Source of the DNA: Purshia tridentata
Lineage: Eukaryota; Streptophyta; Magnoliopsida; Rosales; Rosaceae
DNA length: 64,000 nt
NCBI GenBank assembly: GCA_003254885.1
Contig: QANT01005260.1
Location: 1-64,000, forward strand
Direction: 5' to 3'
The position numbers and the translations under genes were made by a program. The notes under the pieces were generated by a model. That model worked only from the letters and a program-made list of their open reading frames with translations. It searched no databases and was not told where the DNA came from. Shown piece after piece: positions 18,301-37,300 of this stretch; within the stretch, counting starts at the first letter, position 1; every line of letters begins with the position of its first letter.

Positions 18301-18669
18301 TACTACAATATGAGAAATAAGCTCATCAGAAAAATTTAGAATAACTTGTGATGCAAAAACATTATGTCAATGTTTTAGTTATGTATGCACTTGAATCCAC
18401 ACATGAAAGTGTGCAATGTGAACAGTGGGAAAATATTATTTTCCGCTGTTTTATACTCACTCACACATACTCACATGTGGAAATGTTCTTTAAAGCATCA
18501 TCCCCATTCCAGATCATGGAAGTTCTAACATGTGTTAACAAGAAATAAAACATCCAAAGTTCACGTTTCACTTAAGAAATATTATACCCTCTGATATTAC
18601 TAAAAATTGCACAAAAACTTACAAAATATTAGCCATTTAGCCACAATATAAGCAACTGGATTGAAGCTT

Positions 18670-18707
<38 letters not shown>

Positions 18708-21700
18708 GAGAGAGAGGGAGAGAGAGAATCGATTAAGGAAGAGGAAGGTACACCTTGATTGAGAAGTTGGCCATACATGATTGATGAATTGAGGTCATTA
18801 AATACTCTCAGTGGAAGCATCCTAACTATGAGTAATGGGCAAAGGTGTTTAAAAAGCGTTTCAGAGTTGTCACTTTTATAGGTTTGAGACTCCAATCTAG
18901 AAAAGCTGCTTTCATCAATCCTGCAGGAGGAGGACACATAAATCAAAAAAGAGAACCATAGAATAGAAAGCTGATAAAATTCTTCAAACAAGCTAAAAAA
19001 GATAGGCAAGCAGAATCAAGGAACCCTCTGATTCATGCAATCCACCAACCACATTGCTTTAAGGTCAAACCTCCTCTGTGCGCACGTACAGAACAGAAGC
19101 CCCTGACCACTAGTTGTAATTTTCTGTGAATAGCTACTGTACTGGCACTATCCCACAGATACAGTGAAATATCACCTGTTAACTACCTTAAAGCTTTTAT
19201 TATTATTATTATTATTTTTTTGGTAGTGCGGTATTCCTTTCCAAATCATAAGGTAAAGGATACATGGCCAAAGAAATTTCCCCAGTTTGAGTTCTTCTAA
19301 CTTGATTTGATTAATTGCATTCCATTTTTACAGAACACACTAGGTAGTAGGTACTAGTATAAACCACCGAGGATTAATTATTAACAGTATAAAGGGCATG
19401 CTATTGCAATTAGATTTAGATAACTATTATATAACATAATGTACTTACTCTGTCTGTCTTTTAGCATGCAATAGAACATAAGAAAGGAGTACATCAGAAG
19501 CCTCTGCCAAGTCCTCACTTATAGAACTCAAAAACCTGACAATGGTTGCATTTGATGGCTCAGCAAACATCTTCTCAATTAACGGTCCAATCAAGAAGTT
19601 CCAGCTTTGGACCTGCGATCATTCAATAGAAAACAAAAGATCAGCAATATGAAATATTTGTAAGAAGCAAATACATATCTAACCCAAACTTTAGATTCCA
19701 TTCTGTTTTAGGGAGACACATCAGGTCTGACATCAAATGTGCAGAGATATACAAAGCCCCGACCCCCCAAATAAAAAATAAAAATAAAAACAAGCATTTT
19801 TATTACTGGAAAAGCAAAATAAAATGAGTGGTGATGAAAAGGAGACTCAAACATCATTACAGAATTTAATGCATAGAAGGCTCAAGAGCTTCCATGGTTG
19901 TCCAGTGCATCACTCACAAGGTGAAAAACATGAAAGATATATAAAACTTATCGTGGCAAAATCAATCTTACACTTTTAGACCACTCTGGGATCAGGCTAA
20001 GCACCTGATCACATATATCTCCTGTAGTGTTTTGAAGATCTACGCTTTGGTTGAGGTTGCTGCAAGGAAGAATAAATTATGAATGAGTAAACTGTTGTGT
20101 GCTTCCTAATATATCAAGAATTAGCAACTCAATAGACACTTCTTAAACCCAAACCCCAAAAACTAAAAAATCTCAACAGACATTTCCAAAAACTAGACAA
20201 ACATATTAAACTTTGAGAACTGAGGGAAAACTATGAATGAAAAGGCAGAATACCTAATGCAGTCAAGCAGCATACATATAACTTCAGCATTCTGGTTATG
20301 ATATTTGAGCACTCCAACACAGGCATCACTTGCAGTTGATTGCAATCTTTCATCCGATGAGTAAATTAGATGAACTAAAGCAGGCAAAACTAATGAAGGG
20401 TCTGAAAGAAAAGGTATGTATAACTGACCAATGCAAAGTACTGAAATCAAAATGCCAATCTTTACTATAATAGTAGTGCTAAAAGAAGTTTCAGACAAGA
20501 ACAATTTTACTAAAAGAAGATGGTACACAGTCCTTTTCAAAACTGTCTATATTAAATTATAAAGGGGAAGAGCCGAATTTTGGCTCATGCCTTCCCCACA
20601 ACCTAATCTTATATCTTGCATTTAAATTTAAAATGTGTCTAAAAACCAAAGGTTGCAGGGGCCATAACTCCCTAAAACATATATCCATCTCCATCTCACA
20701 TGCACCAAGATATCCCAGTCATTTTACTGGGAAATTCCTGTCAATCACACATCATTGTAGATGCCTAGCTCAAATGAAAATGTTCAAATTAAGTTGCTTA
20801 CAAAAAATTATTAATATTCTTTCACAACCCAAGTCACTAGCGTTTCCAATAATTTATATGCCTATTCAAGATAAGTTTCCTTCACAGCTTGGATTTACTA
20901 TGTTAATGTAGGTACAAAACATATTTATACTATAATAATCCTAAAAATTATAATTGTTTTAATTTTTGAAACACCAAAATACAAATAGAAAGCAAGTATC
21001 TGGAGGATATCAAACAAGACTTGGCAGGAAACGTTTTAAACAGTTAAACAAACCAATCATTGGAAGCAAATTGGATGCTTGTTTCTGAATTGCTATTTCT
21101 TCATCTCTGAGTCGCTCAAGCAAGTGATTTGCTATATCTTGCCTGCAATTATCATAGGGAAAAATACAAAAGGCAAAATGTTGAAAACATCATGCTAGTA
21201 CAAAATAACAAAAGCTGCTAGAACATTCTTTATACCATGATAACTGGGGAAGTATGTTATCTGAATCTGATGACATCCGAATGAGTTCTGATATAACATC
21301 AACGGCATTCCTCCTTTGTTGAGCATTTCCAGAAGCAAGGCGCTCTAGAACTTCTTTAAGGCAGTGACTGTTTCTGCTCCTGGTGGGTCATTCACGCCAG
21401 ATTGCCAATCAGGTAGAGAAAAAGAGAGATCACAAATTTGATTTATGCTTCAAGTACCAAAGAACAAAGAGAATAAAAGAAGAAAAATACATCAAACAGT
21501 ATTCTGCTATTAGCATAACAACAGCTCTAGCTGTGCCATCTCGTTCATCTAGAAGGTGAATGAGCAATGATAGAACAGCATCCACCTCTCTGGTGTCAGC
21601 AAGACTGCTTCCAGATGATTTTGGATTAAAAATGACTGCCTTGAATATGGAAACAACCCCGTATATCACATCATCATCAGTAGAATGAAGCTTCAAAATG

Positions 21701-24206
21701 GAATAAAATGTTAGCGTAGTCTAAGCATATTACAAGTCTACAAGCCCTTCAAGGGCAGTGTACTATAATAATTTGCATAAACCAAAAAGCTGTATGTAGC
21801 TCTTGCTTAGAATAAAAATCATAGTAATTTTCTTCAAACCCTCAAGCATTACTACCTGTGGTAAAAGAACCTGCGAGATCCTCATGCCATATTCTGACAC
21901 TATGCTCTCAAATTTCTTGCTGTCAAAACGTCCCAATAGAAGGCATAAACAATTCAGGAAAAACTTTCTGGTCTCAGCACCACCATCCTTATTCTCAATA
22001 TGGCCTCCTGCATAATTATCTGAATAAAACTGCATATGTTTCTTGTATCAGAAACTTAATGATTCCATCAAGTGAAACAAAATAAAAAAAAATGCTTTAA
22101 AAAAAAATTAACAGTTGGCACACCCAGAAAGTGGGAGAAATCATGGCCAGACGAGAGATTTAGAGATATACACTAAACAAACAAGAATTCTTATTATCGT
22201 GCAATTTAAAATAATCAAAATAAAGATCATGTAATCCTCAATTACATAATATAATGAAATTCAGTGTTTAGTATATCTAACCTGTATGCCTGCTAAGTAT
22301 TGGTCCAACAATTCTTTGTAATGCTGGGAAAAGTTCTGATCTTCCAAGTGAATTAGCATGCAGTAATGCTTCCAACAAGAAGACAGTAGCAAGACACCAG
22401 TCTTGATAACCCTTGAACCTGTCTTTCATGTTACAAACAAGCAAATCATGACCCATAGAAAATTAGACACTATAGAATGAGATATTTGATAAAGAATGGC
22501 CTGCCTCAACCTTAAAGCGACAATAATGTGCTTCTATATCCTGCAACCACTTAAGCACTTGCTCCAATCCTTTGGCATGCAAGGGTCGGCTTTTTCTGCT
22601 CCACTGTAGTGCATTGTAGAAACATTAACATGCTATCAACTTCAAGAAGGTCACAAAATTTTGTACTGTTCATGTTTGAAGCAAGTTACATACAAAGCCC
22701 TAGTTTTTACAACTCACAACTATATAGAGATGTGCATACTAATTATTTAATTTGTTTTCAAAAATAGCATCACAGCCAAAATAAAAGTTTAAGATCTGAA
22801 ATAGTTGAATATACGAATGTAACCAACACACAAGGGCTCCCACTTGACCTGGACATAACACAGTAACTTTCAACTACAAATACTGTAATGCAGTCAAAAA
22901 AAAAACACACACATAGCAAGAACTGATAACCCTCCGTATTAATAGTAAATATTGGATGGGTTAACTCAACATGCAAATGAGAAAGGAAACACAAATGCAA
23001 AAGTAAAGAACTTACAGCAAGGAGTTTTTGCACTAGATGAATAAGTTCCTCTAAATGATCCCAAAGTATATATTCCATTTCCATGTTTGAGGCTTCTAAA
23101 GATTCGGAAGCTGGTTTTACTTTCTTATCACCACTATTAGCAGCCACTAAAGTAACCTGCCAGCTTGGTGCATTTGAATCGGACAATATTGACCTTTTAC
23201 TTGGAACCTTAGCCTTTTTCGTGAGCGCTTCCGTGAGAGCTAGAAAACAATCAGCAGCAGACACTGCAAGGCGAGATGGCAGTTCATATCCACCCTGCAA
23301 AGTGCTACCAAAACAAACAGCAAAAAATAGGACAAAATAAAACCAATTATTATAAACTGGAATATGACAAGTAAATCAAAACAAAAACATAAAGCAAACA
23401 CCATAAAAACTGTGCACCCAATTCATATCAAGTCAGCAAATACCTTCCTTTGTTTACAACAAGTGAGAGATGTGGAATGCAAGAACAGAGTATCTTCAAC
23501 AAATCACTGTACCTCTCTGTTATTCCTGTCAATTTTCAGAAGTAAAACCTCAAACTCTTCCCTTTTTAAACATTAACTATATAGCAACGGTTTTCTAACT
23601 ATTTTTGCTTCAAAAACTTTACCATTCATCTGAAATTGAGTGATAGTAGTCTCGTACTCCACAAGAGCACGCACAAGTGTACACCAGCCAAGCGCTATAA
23701 AGCGATCGTCTTTCGTCGAAAAAACTTTAGCCAGGTCCGTCGCAATAGCTCGGAAGAGGAAATCGTCTTGAAACAGCCAGTTCAAAAGCACCATAGCTTG
23801 ACCACCGTGCTTCGCGTCCTTGTTCTTCAATGACTAAAATTCAGAAACAACAAATAATCAGAGAAAAAAGAAGAAGCAAAAGAGCAAAAGCCTTTGTGAA
23901 TGAATGAATGAAATTGCGTACATTTTCAAGCATGGGAATGAGAATTTCATTAAGGGGCTCGTTGTGCTTTACGGCGTCGTTTAGGTACTTGTGCAGGAAG
24001 CGGAGGGAGTCGTCCAGAGAGTTTGAAACGGAGGCTGGAGTGAATGAGTTGAGGGGATGAAGAGAGAGTCGTGAAACGGCGTCGTGGAGCTTTCTGGGGC
24101 GAGGGGAGAGCAGAGCAGTCATTGCTCTGCCGAGCGTGACTGACATCATCGACTCTGATGGTTCAGCTGACTCCGATTTCCATAGCAAGTGTTGGCTTTG
24201 CTCCAT
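15388..24206 (-). CDS. Large ARM/HEAT-repeat protein, 22 exons
   Basis: Minus-strand gene of 22 coding exons, joined by frame: 24206-23922, 23833-23623, 23525-23444, 23304-23016, 22603-22511, about 22422-22282, 22029-21856, 21690-21491, 21379-21236, 21142-21054, 20401-20254, 20059-19972, 19612-19449, 18920-18754, 17982-17925, 17844-17772, 16801-16700, 16561-16465, 16377-16282, 16196-15967, 15845-15705 and 15567-15388. They total 1084 codons including stop. The protein is leucine-rich and helical throughout, with ARM-like segments such as QDIANHLLERLRDEEIAIQK and LVLPALVHLIYSSDERLQST. It matches a conserved plant ARM-repeat superfamily protein whose function I do not know. The start is taken at MEQSQHLLWKSE; a Met 42 codons upstream (24332) is also in frame. 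The exon 5/exon 6 border is ambiguous: a GT-AG join reads RFKTGSRVIKTG, and a GC donor at 22501 reads RFKVEAGSRVIKTG. Confidence 0.85.
18667..18728. repeat. (GA)n microsatellite in ARM gene intron
   Basis: An imperfect GA run of about 60 bases lies in the intron following the exon at 18920-18754. On the gene strand it is CT-rich. Confidence 0.95.
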
Positions 24207-25320
24207 TGGATTGAGTGTTGGGCAGGAACGCAACTGCCATGTCAAAGCTTCTGAGAAGCTTCGAGCTTTAACAGTTAGTAACGGGTCAGACTGAGTCGGT
24301 TGAAAAGTTTGTACCCGAAACTCCGGAATCAATCCGATCCGATGTAAGGTGTTGGATCATCAATGGATTGGATCAGCCAAGCCCATGGCTACATATTTGG
24401 TCAACTAAACTTTGGGCCAAATTGGGCTACCAATGGAAGTATGGGACCAATGTGTGCATCCACCCACCTAACATAGGTATATGTACCTACTAACTAGAGT
24501 ACATATGCCTCTAGTACCCGATCTGAGAGTAGAATAGTCGAGTGTGGCATTTGAGTTATTATATTTTTCTATTAGTATTTATTATTTAACGTAAAAACAA
24601 AAAAATTTGAAGTGAATGTACATAAAAGGTCAATGGCTCCATTTTTACAGTTTTTCTCAAGTCTCCAAATTTTCAAGGTCGAATTATATATAAATTTGTG
24701 AAGTGACATATATTTTACATTGAGTTGAAATATCCAATATCAAATTTTATAATTTCAAACGACTTCATAAGAGCTAGACCAAAAGGAATTCGTTGGCCTT
24801 AATGACATGTTTTACTTTTTTCTTTTCTTTTTTATTTACAGTTTTTCTCAAGTCTCCAAATTCTCAAGATCGGATTATATATAAATTTGTGAAGTGACAT
24901 ATATTTTACATTGAGTTGAAATATTCAATGTCAAATTTTATAATTTCAAGCGACCTAATAAGAGTTAGACTAAAAGGAATTCGTTGGCGTTAATGACATG
25001 TTTTACTTTTTTCTTTTCTTTTTTTGATACCAAGTTTTACTTATCTTTAAGTTTGATACCTTAATATTATAAGTTTGCCCCATGTTTTATAGGTTGTCCT
25101 TGTGACATTTTCAAAATCCAACAATATCATTTGTTTAATAAAACTATTAAAAGAGTTATTTGATAAAATCCATCCATCTAGCCATCTAGGTATATATGTA
25201 CCTATTACCTACAGACATAGTACAAGACCGGATTTGAGAGTAGTTGAGAAAAGCATTAGAACTATTATATAGAATTGTTACATGGAAAAATGTGGTATTG
25301 ATATCATTGAAAAGCTGTGC
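24207..25320. other. Spacer between ARM gene and squalene epoxidase
   Basis: Promoter side of the ARM-repeat gene and 3' side of the first squalene epoxidase gene. No gene is visible. It contains the 191-base tandem duplication listed separately. Confidence 0.6.
24647..25026. repeat. 191-bp tandem duplication in spacer
   Basis: Two direct copies begin with ACAGTTTTTCTCAAGTCTCC at 24647 and 24838. They stay alignable through GAAGTGACATATATTTTACA and GGAATTCGTTGGC to a T/C-rich end (TTTTACTTTTTTCTTTTC). There are roughly a dozen substitutions between copies. No coding potential and no terminal inverted repeats were seen. Confidence 0.95.
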
Positions 25321-28446
<3,126 letters not shown>

Positions 28447-31254
28447 TCTTTGAATATTAGTTTTGAGTTTGTGCTAAGACTAAACTTGGCGCCCTTATAT
28501 AGATTGAGCCAACATTCAAAAACCGCTTTTTGGGTTTGGGATTTTTGTGATATATAGAAACGTGGACTAGTCATGCGCCCACCACAGAACCACCAAACCA
28601 AATTAGAAGACCACAAAGTAACGAGTCACTTCTATAAGACTGCATAGATAAATTAGGAAAATTAAGGGGGATATTTTCTTAAGTTGCATTAACCTTATAA
28701 GACCAAAATTTACATGCAAATCAACTAATGATTAAGTCTGAGACAATATCGATCCAATATGGAGGCCGAAAGAGGTGAGCCTCAACAGTTTGGAGGTCCA
28801 TATATAACCATGGTAATTAACTTCACAGTTCACAATATTCCACTGTTCTTTACCAGATTTTGGAGCTAATAATTTCATCATATAACAGAACAAGGATGAC
28901 TTAGGAGAGTGAGTTACAATTGAATGGCTGTCCAAGTAAGACTGAGTGTTGGTCAGAGAGAGGGTTGGTGATATGTGGGAAGTGGATGTGGATGATATAT
29001 TTGACACAAAATTATTAATCTTCCTAGGCATGCAAGGTCAAAATTGTCTTTTCCAGGTTCTCAAAACCATGGGTGCCAAACAGGGGGTGACAACTACAAC
29101 TAGTTGTGTTAAATTAATTAAAACATAAGAAAAGGGAACACAAAACTTCTCAAACATGTCTTGTAAACAATGTACAGCATACAATCATCAAACCTTTAAT
29201 TCATGAATGTTAGAATCTTTCAAAAAGGTGGCTGGCTGGGTCAAGTCAGCATGATATTTTTTATAATTTTTAGAATATTATTTGTTTTATGTTTCTTTGG
29301 AGATAAATGCAATTGGATTAAAGTATGTGAGTATTAATTTGTGGCCCTCCTTAGAATGTACCTCCTCAAAGTATTACTGGAAGAATTCATGAAAGTGTGA
29401 ACTCAAAAGATAATTAAAGTGAAGCGCGCTATTCGTCTCTTATGATCTATGGGGTGTATTAGATTAAAGAAACGCGAATATCACTTTTTACACAATTGAT
29501 TTTTAATTAAGTCTTTAAAACGCGAATATCATTTGAAATGCGAAAGGGAAGTTAGACATATCAAGCATGAAAAAATTATTGCTTTTAGATGTAGACTAGT
29601 ATGATATTGATTATTGTCTTGACTTAACTGATCACCACACTACCTGATCTTTTGTCAGTTTCAGAAAATTTAAGACAAAATATTTAAGTAAGCACTTATT
29701 ATTAGTACTTCGAATAAGGATAAAATAACTTCTCCATTGTTTATATTAAATGAAATGAAACTGTATATTATCTTTTTTCTTCTTTTTTTAGGTGAATGAA
29801 ATGTGATGTAAATGTTTGAAGGTAATAACAATTGATAAGGTAACAAATAATTATGTTTAATAATTATGCTTATTGAATGGAAAATATGATAATTAAGAAT
29901 CTATATCAGCCGCCACAAAATAAAACAAAAAGTGAACGCAAACTAGGTTGTTTTGAATTTTCATATATTAATTATTTTTTTTATAATTATTGAAAACAGA
30001 ACATAACATTGGATCCTATTTTGATTTATAAATTTTTGTCAACCCAATTTTGAAATTGGCTTAGGCCTTCACAGTTCACATTGTAATAGTCCACAAAAAC
30101 CTCCTCATGAATTATGAGTTGGGTCCCACAAGAAATGGTCCAAATTGTACCTTAAGCAATCGATCTATTATTGGTATAATAAAAAGTATCGTAGGGTAAG
30201 AATTAGGTTATAGTCCTCTTGACCCTTAAACGTTATTAAATACTAATTAATGTCACAAATCATGCACCGTCTATATTGATTTCTTTCCCTGTCATGAATT
30301 AGCACACCATAGTTGATATTCTTCCATTTTCTGTACTCTGATAACCATTGTGCAACAGATGATTAATGATATTGTACAAGAAGAAATATATAAAACAAAC
30401 AAGAGGACAATTAAGAATAAGAAGCAATCACAATTTGGGGTCATTAAATTAGGTGCTTGCTTTCACGTCGGATGTGTCATGTCATGCATGAATATAATGC
30501 ATCAAAAGAAAACAAGTAGGCAATGGCGACAAAACACGGTTGCTAAGCATTTTCGTGTGAAACTGTGCAACCCAAAAGCAGGGGTTGGTGGAAGCTGAAA
30601 CTTGCAAGGTTGAAGACTTTGACTTGTAGGATTAATGCAAAAGAGACCACATTTTTCGGTCATATTATTAGATAATATGATACGATAGTTGATGTTTCAC
30701 CCATAAAACAAATCAAAGCATCAACTGCAATATGTATGATCGGCTAATAAGGCTGAAAATGTGGTGGGTATGGAAATTGGAAAAACTTGTGCAAATCAAC
30801 TCCTACTTGATAATTATGTAATGACCAAAAACAAAATTTCATATTTGAATTATTTACCAACTGCTAGCTTCATACAAGTGTTTTTTGGGAAGTCTTGTTC
30901 CCTATTGCAGAACAATAAACCCTAAAGAATTAAGAACATAATTGCTGTCTCTCCTAATTTCAGCATTCACCCCCCACCTTGATTTTTATTTATTGGGAGG
31001 ATCAATGCTGCTGCTTTGATACAATTTAGTTTATCATACCAACTAAAAAAAATCTGGGTATTGAATTGTATCGCCAAACAATGCTAATCAACTCAACAAG
31101 ATTACCAACTTTCTTTTTTTTCCATTTTATGTGAAATGATGTGTTTTGGCTGTATCGTGTGTCATATAATATTGGGAAACAAAAGTTAGGAAAAGAAGTT
31201 GAGATAATTCGCATTTGTTTTTTCTTCCCCAGATAAGCTTTTGCTTCTATTTCC
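28447..31254. other. Spacer between the two squalene epoxidase genes
   Basis: It holds the promoter of copy A and the 3' flank of copy B. No gene is visible. A block at about 29048-29255 (AAAACCATGGG ... GGTCAAGTCAGCAT) has a diverged counterpart at about 36326-36484 upstream of copy B, as expected for a duplicated upstream region. The remainder is AT-rich with no structure I can name. Confidence 0.5.
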
Positions 31255-34301
<3,047 letters not shown>

Positions 34302-37300
34302 CTTCAAGAACAAGGAAGATTGGAATGGAAATTAAGGAAGAAGAAGAAGAAGAAATGGGTCGACTCTGTTTCTCTCTGAGGCTGTCTCTGTCTGGCTCTG
34401 TATCTCGTGCTTTTAGACTTTTAGTTTTGGTTATGGAGAGCAATGGAGGTTGAATGGGTTTATATAGAGTTGTTAGGCCAGCACGCTACAAGTGAAGGTT
34501 CGTTGTGTTTTCTATTTCCTTTTCTTTTTATTTATTTATTTAGGTATTTATTTTCTTGGTTTTAATTTTTTGCTAACTTTGGGGTTGGGTTACTAAAACG
34601 TGTAGGTCCAGCCTGTAGGAGAAGAGAGAGTTGTACAGCCGATTTCTTTTAGTAGGGGCTGTACTGTCCTGTGTGCGAGCCCATGGGAGAATTTGATGAG
34701 CTGGAGCCTAAAAAGACAGCGATGGATTCAGTTGGGGACAATTTACTAGTGTACTAACGAAATTAGTAATAATGCCGACAGAAATCAGATCAACGTTGGT
34801 GATTCTTGGACCACCATGGTACTATAGTAGTATAGTACACACAATCATCATCATTATTATTTTTATTGTTGTTATTGGTTTATTAATATCACTAAGATAT
34901 AATCATATAACATGATTTTGTTCAAAATAAAAAGGGATTTCGAATACAACAATCTTTTTAATAAATTGATTTGGTATGGATTAGATACCCTCTTTCATTG
35001 AAGGATCCCTTAACTTCCCTTTTATATTGAGTGAGATGAAATTTACTCTTTATGATATTTTAATGATTCAAACTGTTTATTTAAGTTTTAGCTATATATT
35101 CAAATATTAACCTTGTAAAACAATTAGACAAATAAAAAACTATTAACCTATTTAATTTTGATCAAATAAACAAACGAACAAAATATTTTTGATAAACATT
35201 TGAAATGATAACCATTTAATCAAATAAGTAAATAATTTTTGATTTAGTTAATTTTTTACAAAAATGATACTTTAATGGAGACAACATATATAAATGGTTC
35301 CAATCATCAAAATTATAATGTGGATTGGGCTCCACATTATTTAATCTTAAATTAGGGATCCTAAGGAGCTAGATGGATTAGATATCTTATTATCATAGAG
35401 CTTATTAGACCGTGAAATCTTATTCAATGAGATCATTCGAATAAGGCTTTACTTGATAGAAAATGGAAAAACTATGTGTGGCTTCACAACTGATAATATT
35501 AAATAATGTGAGATATGAAACCTTATAAATTGAATATGGTAGGGCTTTACTTTCTAATGTAGAATATTACTCTCAATAAAATCACTACCTACATTGTAAG
35601 ATGATTTTACGTACCTTAATATCGTCACTCTTTCTTAAAATCAGTGGATTATCTACTTGAGAGAATTTCTATGAACAATTTGTGAAATCATGTATTAATT
35701 TGTGTAATACATGATACATAGTATACTCATCCTATACCAAAATATCTCGAATATGATAATACATTGTGCTCATCATATTTTTTATATTAAAGTGTTTTCA
35801 GGCATGAAAACATTTTCGTATAAAATAAACATCATACATTGTTATATAGTATACAAATATGAAATAAATTCCCGCAACTTAACATGCTGGTGTAAAAAAT
35901 TTCGTAATACTTATATTTTGAGACTAAAAATTTAAATTATTGATTAGTTTAACTATTGGCGTAATCAATTTGCCACACTAATTACCCACATTTGTTTCTC
36001 TAATATTTATTTTTTTGGGCCAATATTTGTTTCTCTAATATTTTAATAGTAACGATGAGTGCATGTAAGTAGTAGATCATTAAAGATCGCATACCGAGAT
36101 GAGAGATGGAGTGAAACACATGTGAATTTATTTAACACTTTAGTCAAAGAGTGTACTGGCGCCACTCAAGGCTAGCTCTCCAATTGCGACTAATTTTGGT
36201 CAAAGAGAGGGCTACCTTAAGTGGTACGTACGTAGGCATTAGACGAGCATACATAAAATACATAGTATAAACACAAGCCACGTCATATTTTCTTTTTTCT
36301 TTTTTATTTTGTGAGACAGTTTCAATTTTCAAGGTTTTGAAAACCATGGGAATCAACCAGGAACTGAGGATATATACATTAAATATTATAATTATTAATT
36401 GAGTTCTACTTCTACAAACAAATCATAGAATAAGTCCACCAAAAAATCATGGCTACCGGGGAAGTTAGGTCAAGTCAGCATTATGGAGCGGTTCTTTGTC
36501 AAGGACTCCAAGTCCTCGTTATTAAATATTACCCATCATAATTTTTTATTGGCAATTTGTTGGAATTTTTTTTTTCTTTTATGATCGCTCATAGAAATCT
36601 CTTTTTTCTTTGTCCGGAAATTAAAGTAACCTTCATTGTTTTCAATTTCAATATAATATCCATATTGAAATAGATATTTGATTTTATTTTAATTAAATTT
36701 TCATAAACACAATGATGGTTTTTTTTTTTCTAAAATATTGATGAATATGTTAAATATTTGAATTTAATTATTTATTCATTCAAAAGATATAAAGTATCAC
36801 ACATCTCTAGATATTTTAAATTATTAAGTCCAGTCCTATTACAATATTCTAGCCGGTACGAAATAATGCCTTCACAAAATTCATATGAAATTAATGTCAA
36901 CAAAATGTAAGAGCAAGAGACACTAACACCTTCACTCATTTGTCAATATATAAAAGCAAATAATTCAAGGAAATAAACATATTCACCACGTGTGTGTGTG
37001 TGTATTTTCTACCAATCAATGATTCAATAGCGTGTAGTGGGTGGGAACATATCTAAGATAATGAAATGGGTCCACAAAAATAATTCATATACATCCTAAG
37101 AAAAGCAAAATAACACCACAAATCTAGGTCATCACTGCAAACCAAAATAATCAAAACTAAAAGAAAAGCCACAGATGAACAACATAAAATGTCAACAACA
37201 TTGTTTGATTAAGGAATTAGAATTTTTTCAAGTAATTAAGTCTTAGCTCCAAAGCCTTTTAATTTTTGATTAAAGATGATCACTCCAAATGATATTCATT

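Noticed and set aside
22770-23015. C-terminal part of the 176-codon minus-strand frame (22770-23300)
   Set aside because: It is intron read-through past the donor at 23016 of the ARM-repeat gene; only the part above 23016 is coding.
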